Source of the DNA: Hyphomicrobiales bacterium
GTDB taxonomy: Bacteria > Pseudomonadota > Alphaproteobacteria > Rhizobiales > Rhizobiaceae
Assembly: GCA_900470805.1 (NCBI GenBank)
Contig: UCCA01000001.1
Span: forward strand, 155,332-219,331
Length of the DNA stretch: 64,000 nucleotides
Direction of reading: 5' to 3'
Shown: in pieces, positions 24,819-32,945 of the stretch
How the letters are laid out: each line of letters begins with the position of its first letter
Position numbering within the stretch: position 1 is the stretch's first letter
Translations under genes and position numbers: made by a program
Notes under the pieces: generated by a model
What the model saw: the letters and a program-made list of their open reading frames with translations, nothing else
The model's database searches: none
What the model was told of the DNA's origin: nothing

Positions 24819-26048
24819 ATGACAAACACAGCACCTGCATCCTTCACTGAAAATGACCGGCGTCGCCCGGCATCGATCGTTGGTGACGACGAAGCCATTG
24901 AGGTGGCGGCCCAACTTGCCGGCGCGTTTGCAGCCGGCGCCTCCCGACGCGATCAGGACCGGGTGCTGCCGTGGCAGGAGCTCGAGGCGTTCACCGCCAG
25001 CGGTCTTTGGGGTATCACCGTGCCTCGGGCTTATGGTGGGCCAAGCGTCTCCAACCGAACCCTCGCGCAGGTCATCGCGATCATCGGCGCCGCCGATGGC
25101 TCGCTTTCGCAGATTCCGCAAAACCACTACTATGCGCTCGAGGTGCTTCGGGTCGGCGGCAGCGATGCGCAGAAGCGTTTCTTCTACGACCGCGTTCTCG
25201 CTGGAGAGCGGTTTGGCAACGCACTGGCCGAGGTCGGACAGCGCGACTTTGCGCGGCGGACAAGGCTGGTGCGCGACCGGAACGGCGCCTTCGTCGAAGG
25301 ACGAAAATTCTATTGCACCGGTGCGCTCTACGCGCACTGGATACCTACCCTGGCCATTGCGGAGCAAGACGGTGAGGAGACCAGCTATCTGGTCTTTATT
25401 CCCCGGAACGCAGCCGGCGTAACCATCACCGACGATTGGGACGGGTTTGGCCAGCGTGTCACCGGTAGCGGCTCGGTGGAATTCGAGCACGTGCAGATCA
25501 AAGACGAGTGGATCGTCCCGTTCAAGGCGTCATTCGACCGGCCCACGACGATCGGGCCGCAGGCACAGCTCATGCACGCCGCGATCGATCTCGGGATCGG
25601 GCAGGGTGCCTATCGGGAAATGCTCCGGTTCATCAGGGATCGCTCACGTCCATGGATCGATGCGAAAGTCGACCACGCCGCCGACGACCCGTTGACCCTT
25701 TATGGCGTCGGCGAAGTCAAGGTGCGGCTTCGTGCTGCGGAAGCCCTGCTTGTACGGGCAGCAGCAGCCGTCGATACAGCACAGATCGACATGACCGAAG
25801 AGACGGTGGCGGCAGCATCGATCTCGGTTGCGGAGGCGAAGATCCTCTCGACCAAGGCCGGCCTTCTCGCCGCCACCAAGTTGTTCGAGCTTTCGGGAAC
25901 CTCGTCGACTCATTCGGAAGACAACCTCGATCGCTATTGGCGCAACGTGCGCACGCACACTCTGCACGACCCGGTTCGCTGGAAGTATCAGGCGATCGGG
26001 AACTATTATTTGAGCGGTAAGCTCCCGCCGCGTCACGGCGCGATCTGA
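24819..26048 (+). CDS. SfnB/DszC-like acyl-CoA-dehydrogenase-fold flavoprotein (second)
   Basis: A 409-residue paralogue of the preceding gene with the same architecture: ASGLWGITVPRAYGGPSVSN, DGSLSQIPQNHYYALEVLR, GRKFYCTGALYAHWIPTLAI and HTLHDPVRWKYQAIGNYYLS. The two align end to end but differ at many positions, so this is an established tandem duplication. Together they may act on successive oxidation states of one substrate, or on two substrates. It is followed 25 bp later by a DszA-type monooxygenase, which mirrors the DszC plus DszA logic of sulfone desulfurisation. Confidence 0.9.
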   Translation: MTNTAPASFTENDRRRPASIVGDDEAIEVAAQLAGAFAAGASRRDQDRVLPWQELEAFTASGLWGITVPRAYGGPSVSNRTLAQVIAIIGAADGSLSQIPQNHYYALEVLRVGGSDAQKRFFYDRVLAGERFGNALAEVGQRDFARRTRLVRDRNGAFVEGRKFYCTGALYAHWIPTLAIAEQDGEETSYLVFIPRNAAGVTITDDWDGFGQRVTGSGSVEFEHVQIKDEWIVPFKASFDRPTTIGPQAQLMHAAIDLGIGQGAYREMLRFIRDRSRPWIDAKVDHAADDPLTLYGVGEVKVRLRAAEALLVRAAAAVDTAQIDMTEETVAAASISVAEAKILSTKAGLLAATKLFELSGTSSTHSEDNLDRYWRNVRTHTLHDPVRWKYQAIGNYYLSGKLPPRHGAI

Positions 26049-26073
26049 GGGCGGCGAAAAGTGGAGAGAGACT

Positions 26074-27459
26074 GTGCCTAGCAAAAAGCAGATCCTGCTG
26101 AACGCGTTCAACATGAACTCCGTCGGCCATATCAATCACGGTCTTTGGACGCATCCACGCGATCAGTCGCACCGCTACAAGACGCTCGACTACTGGACAT
26201 CGCTTGCCCGAACATTGGAACGCGGTCTCTTCGACGGCATTTTCTTGGCGGACATTATTGGCGTTTACGACGTGTATCAGGGTTCGACGGATCTGACGGC
26301 GAGGGAGTCTATTCAGCTGCCGGTCAACGACCCGCTCCTGTTGGTTCCGGCCATGGCCGCGGTGACGCAGAACCTTGGCTTTGGGGTCACCGTCAACGTG
26401 AACTCCGACGCCCCCTATCTCTTCGCCAGGCGGATGTCGACGCTCGATCACCTCACAGACGGCAGGATAGGCTGGAATATCGTCACCGGTTACCTCGACA
26501 GTGCGGCGAGAGCTCTCGGGCAGGACGCTCAGGCGGAGCATGACAATCGATACGACCGAGCCGACGAGTATCTCGAAGTGCTCTATAAGCTCTGGGAGGG
26601 GAGTTGGGACGACGATGCCGTCTTGCTCGACAAGGCACACCGCATCTTCGCGGACCCCGGCAGGATCCGGCCCATAGCGCATGATGGCGAATACTACCGG
26701 TCGCACGGATATCATTTGAGCGAGCCGTCTCGTCAGAGAACGCCGGTACTCTACCAAGCCGGCACCTCGGGCAGGGGCCGTCAGTTCGCGGCTCGCCACG
26801 CCGAGTGCGTCTTCATCACCGGAACAGATAAGGCTTCTGCGAAAACGGCGGTTCGGGCTCTTCGACAGGCAGCAGTCGAAGCGGGGCGCCAGCCCGATGA
26901 CATCAAGGTGTTCGTTGGCGTGACCGTCATCACCGGAGAAACCCAGAGGAGAGCTCAGGAAAAGCATGCCGAATATCTTCGGTATGCAAACCCCGAGGCC
27001 GGGCTCGCGCACTTCTCGGCGGGCACGGGGATCGACTTCTCGAAATACGATCTCGACGAACAGATCGTCTATGGGACGTCCAACGCCATCCAATCGACAA
27101 CGCAACTTGCCAAACAGCGGGGCTGGACCAAACGCCAGCTCCTCGGCGAACTTGCCATCGGCGGGCGCTATCCAACAATCATCGGCGACGGCTCCAAGGT
27201 TGCCGATGAACTGGCGTCCTGGATCGAGGAGGGCGAAATCGATGGATTTAATCTGACCCGAACGGTCGTACCGGAGACCTACGAGGACTTCGTCGAGCAC
27301 GTGGTGCCCGTCCTGCAGGATCGGGGCCTCTACAAAACCAGGTACGAAGAAGGCTCGCTGCGGCAGAAAATCTTCGGACACGGTGATAGGCTTCCAAAGC
27401 GTCATCATGCCGACAGCTATCGGCGTCCGCCGAGAACGGGTGTCATAGCGGCAGACTAG
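26074..27459 (+). CDS. LLM flavin-dependent monooxygenase, NtaA/SnaA/DszA type
   Basis: A 461-residue monooxygenase of the same large LLM subfamily as the gene at 2643. Marks are LLNAFNMNSVGHINHGLWTH, ARTLERGLFDGIFLADIIGV, ARRMSTLDHLTDGRIGWNIV, VLYQAGTSGRGRQFA and the C-terminal VPVLQDRGLYKTRYEEGSLR, close in pattern to DszA. A GTG start lies behind GTGGAGAGAG. It is the last gene of the MetQNI/SfnB array and should carry out flavin-dependent oxidation or C-S cleavage of the compound prepared by the SfnB pair. No dedicated flavin reductase is seen in this operon. Confidence 0.9.
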   Translation: MPSKKQILLNAFNMNSVGHINHGLWTHPRDQSHRYKTLDYWTSLARTLERGLFDGIFLADIIGVYDVYQGSTDLTARESIQLPVNDPLLLVPAMAAVTQNLGFGVTVNVNSDAPYLFARRMSTLDHLTDGRIGWNIVTGYLDSAARALGQDAQAEHDNRYDRADEYLEVLYKLWEGSWDDDAVLLDKAHRIFADPGRIRPIAHDGEYYRSHGYHLSEPSRQRTPVLYQAGTSGRGRQFAARHAECVFITGTDKASAKTAVRALRQAAVEAGRQPDDIKVFVGVTVITGETQRRAQEKHAEYLRYANPEAGLAHFSAGTGIDFSKYDLDEQIVYGTSNAIQSTTQLAKQRGWTKRQLLGELAIGGRYPTIIGDGSKVADELASWIEEGEIDGFNLTRTVVPETYEDFVEHVVPVLQDRGLYKTRYEEGSLRQKIFGHGDRLPKRHHADSYRRPPRTGVIAAD

Positions 27460-27558
27460 GTTGACAGATGGGACGTGCCTTCGAAAGCAGTCGCCCGTTC
27501 GGCCGCGTTCCAAGCAACACGATGCTTCGATCCGATTCGCCCGGTCGCCGGTAGGGCT

Positions 27559-28269
27559 TCAGCGCAGGGTGTATCCGCCATCGTTGTAGATGGTGGAGCC
27601 CGTCATGTTGCGATTGTCCAGAAGAAACAATGCGGCATGTACAGCATCTTCGACATTGCCGATCTCGCCCGTCAAGGTCAGCGCGCGCCAGTTGTCGAAC
27701 ACCGGCTCGCGGATCGAAGCGGGGCGATTGCGCCAAAGTTCGCTGTCGATAGTTCCAGGTGACAGGCAATTGACGCGGATCGGAGCCAGTTCGCCGGCAA
27801 GTGCCCGCGTCAGACCTTCAATTGCGGCATTGCATGCGGCGTAAGCCGCGTTACCCAGCGGTCGAGCCGAGGCTGCACCCGACATCAGAACCACGGCGGA
27901 CCGTTCGCCGAGGTAGGGCAGGGCGGCATGAACTGCCCAGTACTGTCCCCAAAACTTGGCGCGAAAAGCGCTTTCGGCCGTGCTCTCATCCGCGTCCCGG
28001 AACGAACCCGTTTGGTAGGACGAGCCGGGCGTAAAGAGGCCGGCGAGCGGACCGCATTCGGAAAAGAAAGCTGCCAGCGAGGCCCGCGACTCGATATCAA
28101 CTGATCGGCCAGTAGACGCTTCGCCGAGCTGCGCGCACGCATGTTGCAGCTTTTCCTCGGATCGGCCGCCGATCAGGACGCGGTCACCTCGATCGATCAA
28201 CCGCTGCGCAAGGCCAAACCCCATGCCGGAGCTCCCGCCGATGATGGCATATGTTCTTGTATCGCTCAT
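27559..28269 (-). CDS. SDR family oxidoreductase, atypical active site
   Basis: A 236-residue short-chain dehydrogenase. The cofactor motif is IIGGSSGMGFGLAQRLIDRG, the serine sits in VVLMSGAAS, and the usual Y-x3-K reads YAACN, so the catalytic lysine is asparagine. A divergent SDR branch lacks this lysine as a group trait, so it need not mean loss of function. RVNCLSPGTIDSELW and STIYNDGGYTLR complete the fold. The start at 28269 is chosen because the glycine motif follows within ten residues. It is divergent from a LysR gene, the standard arrangement for a regulator and its target. Confidence 0.82.
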   Translation of the reverse strand: MSDTRTYAIIGGSSGMGFGLAQRLIDRGDRVLIGGRSEEKLQHACAQLGEASTGRSVDIESRASLAAFFSECGPLAGLFTPGSSYQTGSFRDADESTAESAFRAKFWGQYWAVHAALPYLGERSAVVLMSGAASARPLGNAAYAACNAAIEGLTRALAGELAPIRVNCLSPGTIDSELWRNRPASIREPVFDNWRALTLTGEIGNVEDAVHAALFLLDNRNMTGSTIYNDGGYTLR

Positions 28270-28289
28270 GCCAACGGTGATATCGAAAA

Positions 28290-28343
28290 CACGAATTCCG
28301 TTAAAGTGATGATCTTTCCCATCATTCATGACATAAATTCGTG
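28290..28343. promoter_or_regulatory. SDR/LysR divergent promoter with nested inverted repeats
   Basis: Two nested inverted repeats fill the spacer: CACGAATT (28290-28297) with AATTCGTG (28336-28343), and inside them ATGAT-N7-ATCAT (28309-28325). The inner one is a plausible LysR-type half-site pair. The outer right arm covers the GTG at 28341, which favours the ATG at 28356 as the LysR start. Confidence 0.5.
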
Positions 28344-28355
28344 AAAGAGCTTTTC

Positions 28356-29273
28356 ATGCAGCATCCGGAACGCGCGGGTCCGCAGCGGATATTTCTCTCC
28401 ATCTGCCGTCACGGATCCTTTGTTGCTGCGGCCGGATCCCTCAACCTGACAGCCTCTGCCGTTGCGAAGGCCATCTCACGGCTTGAGACGCGCCTTGGCG
28501 TGCGGTTGTTCGAGCGAACGACAAGGCGGTTGGCGCTCACACAGGAAGGACTGCGATATCGGGAGGTCTGTGACAAAGCCCTGACCGACATCGATACCAT
28601 CGAGACGGAATTGGCGGCCGCATCCATAATGCCCAGCGGTCTGGTGCGGGTCAGTCTGCCGCCACTTCTGGGCGCCGCGGTGATTGCGCCCGCACTCTTG
28701 CAGTTGTCGCACGAGTACATCAACCTGTCGCTGGACATCAGCCTCGCGACTGAAAAGGTCGATCTGCTTACCAATGAAGTCGACATTGCCGTCCGTGTCG
28801 GATCGCCACCTACTTCGGGCGGTCTGTCCATGCGAAGGCTTGGGACGCAAGTCGTCATCGCTTGTGCATCAAGATCATATCTGGACCGTCACGGTGTTCC
28901 GCAGGACATCGGTGGCCTTGGGCAGCATTGTCTGATTGCCACCAGTCGTGGTGGTGGGACGCTGCCTTGGTCGATCCGCGGATCGGACGGCGCCGTCGTC
29001 TCGTGGGTGCCGCCTGCTCGCCTTCACCTTGATGGAAGTGTCTTGACGCTGGAGGCCATCCGGCGGGGACATGGGATTGGCTTGCTGCCAGCGTGGCTGG
29101 CGACCGATGACCTCGCCTCGGGCCTGTTGCAACCAGTCCTGAGCGGTACGATCGGCGGCGACCTTCCCATCCATGTTCTCTGGCGAACGGCCATGGTGAT
29201 GTTGCCTCGCATGCGCGTCACAATAGATGCTATTGTCGACGCAACCCGAATCTCCGTGCCTCCGCTCGGTTGA
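28356..29273 (+). CDS. LysR family transcriptional regulator
   Basis: A 305-residue LysR protein. The N-terminal winged HTH spans roughly residues 5-62 (FLSICRHGSFVAAAGSLNLT, SAVAKAISRLETRLGVRLFE, RTTRRLALTQEG). The effector-binding domain has PPLLGAAVIAPALLQL, DIAVRVGSPPTSGGL and LEAIRRGHGIGLLPAWLA. It resembles the large CrgA/DsdC-like LysR group. It most likely regulates the divergent SDR gene through the nested repeats between them; the inducer is unknown. Confidence 0.9.
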   Translation: MQHPERAGPQRIFLSICRHGSFVAAAGSLNLTASAVAKAISRLETRLGVRLFERTTRRLALTQEGLRYREVCDKALTDIDTIETELAAASIMPSGLVRVSLPPLLGAAVIAPALLQLSHEYINLSLDISLATEKVDLLTNEVDIAVRVGSPPTSGGLSMRRLGTQVVIACASRSYLDRHGVPQDIGGLGQHCLIATSRGGGTLPWSIRGSDGAVVSWVPPARLHLDGSVLTLEAIRRGHGIGLLPAWLATDDLASGLLQPVLSGTIGGDLPIHVLWRTAMVMLPRMRVTIDAIVDATRISVPPLG

Positions 29274-29434
29274 TTTCGGTGGCATGGCGCGCAGCAGCCA
29301 AGTGGCGGCACGATGCGTTTTCGATCCGTTCAAACAATACGACTGCTCTGTCGGGACACATCCCCTTGCATGCGGATGTTACGGGGCAGCAGCGTCTGCA
29401 AATTCGAGTTGAAGGATGCGCCGAAACGGATCGT

Positions 29435-30136
29435 TCATTCGAACAGATCGGGATGATCTGCCTCGATTTGCGGCAGATCCGACAGAATGCCATTCAGGTG
29501 GGTGCTCATGGCGGATGCTGCTGCATCGGCGTCGCGGCTGTCGATCGCCGTGATGATCGCCTCGTGCTCGGCAATAAGCCGCATCATGGAATCCGGATGG
29601 CGAAGCTGAAGGTTGCAGACACGGTCCATGTGAGACTTGATGTCGGCGATGGCATTCCAGGCGAGACTGCAGCCGGCACCTTCGGCGATCGCGATGTGGA
29701 ACTGCTCGTCCTCGCGCCGGAATGCGTTGTGGTCATGGGCTTCCATCGCGGTTCGCTGCCGACCGATAATGGTGTCGATCCGGCGGCGCGTCCATGTGTC
29801 GAAACTGTCGCTGGCGCGACGCGCAACCGCGGTCTCCAACGCCTCTCGGACAAAGCGAGCCTCCATCATCTGCCGGGCCGAGATCCTGACGACGACGGTA
29901 CCTCTGTTGGGGCGCACATCGACCAGTTTCGATTTTCCAAGCGCGATGAGTGCTTCGCGCACGGGCTGGCGCGATACCCCCATTCGCGTCGCGATTTCCT
30001 GTTCGGACAGCCGCGTACCCGGCGCCAGTTCGAGCTTGATGATCTGCTCGCGCAGGTCCCGCTCGACCTGCGCCGCAGCCGTTTCGCCGCTCTCGATCTT
30101 CAGTGATTCCAGGTTCATGTCTTTCGTCGCCGTCAT
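29435..30136 (-). CDS. GntR family transcriptional regulator, FadR subfamily
   Basis: A 233-residue GntR regulator. The N-terminal winged HTH (about residues 20-85) has LREQIIKLELAPGTRLSEQE, IATRMGVSRQPVREALIALG and NRGTVVVRIS. The all-helical FCD effector domain has EDEQFHIAIAEGAG, a Zn/metal-site pattern (D/E...H...H) and LIAEHEAIITAIDSRDADAA. It is divergent from the uronate operon that starts at 30261 and should control it, probably as a repressor released by a uronate-pathway intermediate such as KDG. That ligand is an analogy to KdgR-type control, not something seen here. Confidence 0.9.
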   Translation of the reverse strand: MTATKDMNLESLKIESGETAAAQVERDLREQIIKLELAPGTRLSEQEIATRMGVSRQPVREALIALGKSKLVDVRPNRGTVVVRISARQMMEARFVREALETAVARRASDSFDTWTRRRIDTIIGRQRTAMEAHDHNAFRREDEQFHIAIAEGAGCSLAWNAIADIKSHMDRVCNLQLRHPDSMMRLIAEHEAIITAIDSRDADAAASAMSTHLNGILSDLPQIEADHPDLFE

Positions 30137-30139
30137 GCG

Positions 30140-30178
30140 TTGACATCCAATTTAAACCACCATACAGTACCATACAAT
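30140..30178 (+). promoter_or_regulatory. Promoter and tandem operator of the uronate operon
   Basis: TTGACA (30140-30145), a 17-bp spacer and TACAGT (30163-30168) form a near-consensus sigma-70 promoter reading toward the aldehyde dehydrogenase gene. A 10-bp direct repeat, ACCATACAGT-ACCATACAAT (30159-30178), overlaps the -10 box and is the best candidate site for the adjacent GntR protein, where binding would block transcription. Confidence 0.6.
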
Positions 30179-30260
30179 TCAAACGCAACATAAATCCGGT
30201 GGTTGGACATCGGATAAAAAGGGAGGGTCGGCACGATGTGTCGGCTTGGTGGGAGACGTG

Positions 30261-31772
30261 TTGTCCAATTTCATTGCGCCTGATTCCGGTAATCCCAGGC
30301 TGAACATTAAATCCCGCTATCAGATGCTTGTCGATGGCAAGTCGGTCGATGCCGCCTCCGGCCGCACGATTGACCGCGTGAGTCCCGGTCATGCAGGCGT
30401 TGTCGTCGGCACGTGGCCGGAAGCCTCGGCGGATGATGTGCGCCTGGCGGTTGCCGCAGCCCGCCGTGCCTTCGACACCGGCCCATGGCCGCGCATGTCA
30501 GGTGCGGAGCGTTCGCGGCTGATGTTCAAAGTCGCAGACCTGATCCTGAAGCATCAGGAGGAGCTTGCCCTGGCCGAGAGCCTGGAGGTCGGCAAGCCGA
30601 TAGCCCAGGCTCGCGGCGAGATCGGCTTCTGCGCCGATCTCTGGTCCTACGCCGCCGGCCAGGCGCGCGCGCTTGAAGGTCAGGCGCACAACAATATCGG
30701 CGACGATCGCCTGGGGTTGGTGCTGCGCGAAGCCGTCGGTGTCGTCGGCATCATCACGCCCTGGAACTTCCCCTTCATCATCGCCTCCGAGCGGGTGCCG
30801 TGGGCGATTGGCGCGGGATGCACCGTTGTCCTCAAGCCGTCCGAATTCACCTCGGGAACATCGATCCGCATGGCGGAACTGGCGCGGGAGGCCGGCATTC
30901 CCGATGGCGTCTTTAACGTCGTCACCGGCTACGGCGATCCGGCCGGCCAAGTGCTCGCCGAGGATCCCGGCGTCGACATGGTTGCCTTTACCGGCTCGGT
31001 GCGTGTCGGCACCAAGCTTGGCGAGATCGCAGCGCGCAGCGTCAAGCGCGTCGGTCTGGAGCTCGGCGGCAAGGGCCCGCAGATCGTCTTTGCCGATGCG
31101 GACCTCGAGGCCGCCGCCGATGGTATCGCTTACGGCGTCTATCACAATGCCGGCCAGTGCTGCATATCAGGCAGCCGGCTCCTGGTTCAGGAGGGCATCC
31201 GCGATGCGTTGATGGAGCGCCTGCTTGATATCTCGCGCAAGGTGACGTTCGGCGATCCTTTGAACGAGCGGACCAAGATCGGAGCGATGATTTCCGAAGC
31301 GCATATCGCCAAAGTACATTCCTATGTCGAAGCGGGCATCGCATCGGGTGCCGAATTGCTGCTTGGTGGCGAACGCGTCGGCAAGGATAGCGGGATCTAT
31401 TACGCACCCACCGTATTTGCGGGGGTCACGCCCGATATGTCGATTGCGCGCGAGGAAATCTTCGGGCCGGTGCTGTCCACCCTCACATTCAAGACCGCCG
31501 ACGAAGCCATCGCGCTCGCCAATGCCAGCGAATTCGGACTTTCCGCCTCGGTGTGGTCGACCAATCTCGAAAATGCGCTGCAAAGCATCCGCCGTATCCG
31601 TGCTGGCCGTTGCTGGATCAATAGCGTGATCGATGGCACGCCGGAACTACCGATCGGCGGCTACAAGAAAAGCGGCCTCGGCCGGGAACTCGGTCGCTAC
31701 GGCTTCGATGAATATTCGCAGTTCAAGGGCGTGCACGTGACGTTCGGGCGACCGACGCCGTGGTTCGGCTAG
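30261..31772 (+). CDS. NAD(P)-dependent aldehyde dehydrogenase
   Basis: A 503-residue aldehyde dehydrogenase with all hallmarks: VGIITPWNFPFIIASERVPW, KPSEFTSGTSIR, FTGSVRVG, the general-base motif LELGGKGPQIVF, the catalytic cysteine in NAGQCCISGSR, and EEIFGPVLS. The start is taken as TTG at 30261, 5 bp after GGGAG; a GTG at 30258 or a TTG at 30246 are alternatives. It is the first gene of an operon with a CUT2 importer and kduI/kduD/kdgF-like genes, so a sugar-derived aldehyde (for example a semialdehyde of uronate metabolism) is a reasonable substrate. That assignment is inference. Confidence 0.9.
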   Translation: MSNFIAPDSGNPRLNIKSRYQMLVDGKSVDAASGRTIDRVSPGHAGVVVGTWPEASADDVRLAVAAARRAFDTGPWPRMSGAERSRLMFKVADLILKHQEELALAESLEVGKPIAQARGEIGFCADLWSYAAGQARALEGQAHNNIGDDRLGLVLREAVGVVGIITPWNFPFIIASERVPWAIGAGCTVVLKPSEFTSGTSIRMAELAREAGIPDGVFNVVTGYGDPAGQVLAEDPGVDMVAFTGSVRVGTKLGEIAARSVKRVGLELGGKGPQIVFADADLEAAADGIAYGVYHNAGQCCISGSRLLVQEGIRDALMERLLDISRKVTFGDPLNERTKIGAMISEAHIAKVHSYVEAGIASGAELLLGGERVGKDSGIYYAPTVFAGVTPDMSIAREEIFGPVLSTLTFKTADEAIALANASEFGLSASVWSTNLENALQSIRRIRAGRCWINSVIDGTPELPIGGYKKSGLGRELGRYGFDEYSQFKGVHVTFGRPTPWFG

Positions 31773-31836
31773 CAAGAGAATAAAGGAGATAGGACGGTTC
31801 CGCTTTTGGGAGAAGGCGGGACGTCCGGGAGGAAAA

Positions 31837-31878
31837 TCTCGGCTGGCGTGATCTTTGGTCGGAGCCCGCCAGCCGAGA
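31837..31878 (+). other. Long hairpin in the leader between aldehyde dehydrogenase and binding-protein genes
   Basis: A 12-bp perfect stem, TCTCGGCTGGCG with CGCCAGCCGAGA, encloses an 18-nt loop. It is followed by a small GGGTC-TTTC-GACCC hairpin (31882-31895). Both lie in the 153-bp gap before the solute-binding-protein gene. They could stop readthrough from the aldehyde dehydrogenase gene, mark an RNA processing site, or stabilise the downstream message. Confidence 0.55.
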
Positions 31879-31925
31879 CTTGGGTCTTTCGACCCGTATT
31901 GCACATCCAAAGGGAGGATACGCAA

Positions 31926-32876
31926 ATGAAATTGACCAGGTTGAAAACCGCAGCACTCGCCGCGGGTCTCGCCACGATGATGACATCTACGGCATTGGCC
32001 GCCGACGTCAAGGCAACGATGATCATCTATCTCGATCCGAGTGTCCAGTTCTTCAACCCCGTGGTGAAGGGCGCCAAGGACGCGGCGGCACAATTCGGCG
32101 TCGATCTCGACGTGCAGTACGCCAACAATGATCCGGTTCGCCAGAACGACCTGATCGAAAGCGCGACCGCAAGCGGTGTCGACGGCATCGCGGTCGCCAT
32201 CTCGTCTTCCGATGCCTTCGACGACAGCATCTGCGCGGCGGTCAAGGCTGGCATCGTCGTCATCGGCTTTAACAACGACGATCTGGAAGGCGCCAAGGGC
32301 AATTGCCGCCAGGCCTATGTCGGCATGGACGAGTTCGCGTCCGGCTACGAGCTCGGCAACCGGATGATCAAGGAGTTCGGCCTGAAGTCCGGCGACGTCG
32401 TCTTCAATCCGCGTGAGATTCCAGAGGCGAGCTTCGCGGTGGCGCGTGGCGGCGGCATCGAGAAGGCAATGAAGGAAAGCGGCATCAAGGTCGAGACGGT
32501 ACGCGCCGGCCTCGATCCGGCCGAGGCGCAGAACATCATGGCGCAGTTCCTGATCGCCAATCCCGGCGTCAAGGCGCTGTTCGGCACGGGTTCGGTCACA
32601 TCGACCGTGGGCGCCGGCGCGATCAAGGATGCGAACGTGAAGATCCCGTTCGGCGGCTTCGACCTCGCGGTCGAGATCGTCAACGCCGTTGAGTCAGGCG
32701 CGATGTTCGCGACCATGGACCAGCAACCCTACCTTCAGGGCTACTACCCCATCGCCCAGATCGCGCTCTCGAAGAAGTACGGGCTGACGCCGACCGACGT
32801 CGACACCGGTCAGGGCGCCTTCCTCGACAAGTCGCGCATCAGTTCGGTCAAGCCGCTGATCGGCAGCTTCCGCTAA
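31926..32876 (+). CDS. Sugar ABC transporter substrate-binding protein, RbsB/FrcB-like
   Basis: A 316-residue periplasmic binding protein of the CUT2 group. A Sec signal (TRLKTAALAAGLATMMTSTA, cut after ALA) precedes VKATMIIYLDPSVQFFNPVV. GVDGIAVAISSSDAFDDSIC, VVIGFNNDDLEG and FGGFDLAVEIVNAV are the hinge and ligand-lobe motifs of RbsB-type proteins. It is followed by a permease and a short ATPase in the order of rhizobial frcBCA. Genes downstream (kduI, kduD, kdgF-like) point to an unsaturated uronate or a related uronide as ligand. Confidence 0.9.
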   Translation: MKLTRLKTAALAAGLATMMTSTALAADVKATMIIYLDPSVQFFNPVVKGAKDAAAQFGVDLDVQYANNDPVRQNDLIESATASGVDGIAVAISSSDAFDDSICAAVKAGIVVIGFNNDDLEGAKGNCRQAYVGMDEFASGYELGNRMIKEFGLKSGDVVFNPREIPEASFAVARGGGIEKAMKESGIKVETVRAGLDPAEAQNIMAQFLIANPGVKALFGTGSVTSTVGAGAIKDANVKIPFGGFDLAVEIVNAVESGAMFATMDQQPYLQGYYPIAQIALSKKYGLTPTDVDTGQGAFLDKSRISSVKPLIGSFR

Positions 32877-32892
32877 CCGCGTTTCGTGGGAG

Positions 32893-32913
32893 CCTGCCGG
32901 CGAAGCCGGCGGG
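32893..32913 (+). other. Intercistronic hairpin after the binding-protein gene
   Basis: CCTGCCGGC-GAA-GCCGGCGGG, a 9-bp stem with one G-T pair and a triloop, is followed by a pyrimidine-rich TTCTTCCTCTCC. It sits 17 bp after the binding-protein stop and before the permease. Such hairpins commonly stabilise the upstream message or partially terminate, giving more binding protein than permease. Confidence 0.65.
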
Positions 32914-32945
32914 TTCTTCCTCTCCAATCGATCGAGTACCAGACC

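Noticed and set aside
25717..27513. A 598-residue minus-strand frame over the SfnB/LLM region
   Set aside because: It is a mirror frame of two strongly supported plus-strand genes in high-GC DNA. Its composition (Arg/Gly/Val) is typical of a shadow frame.
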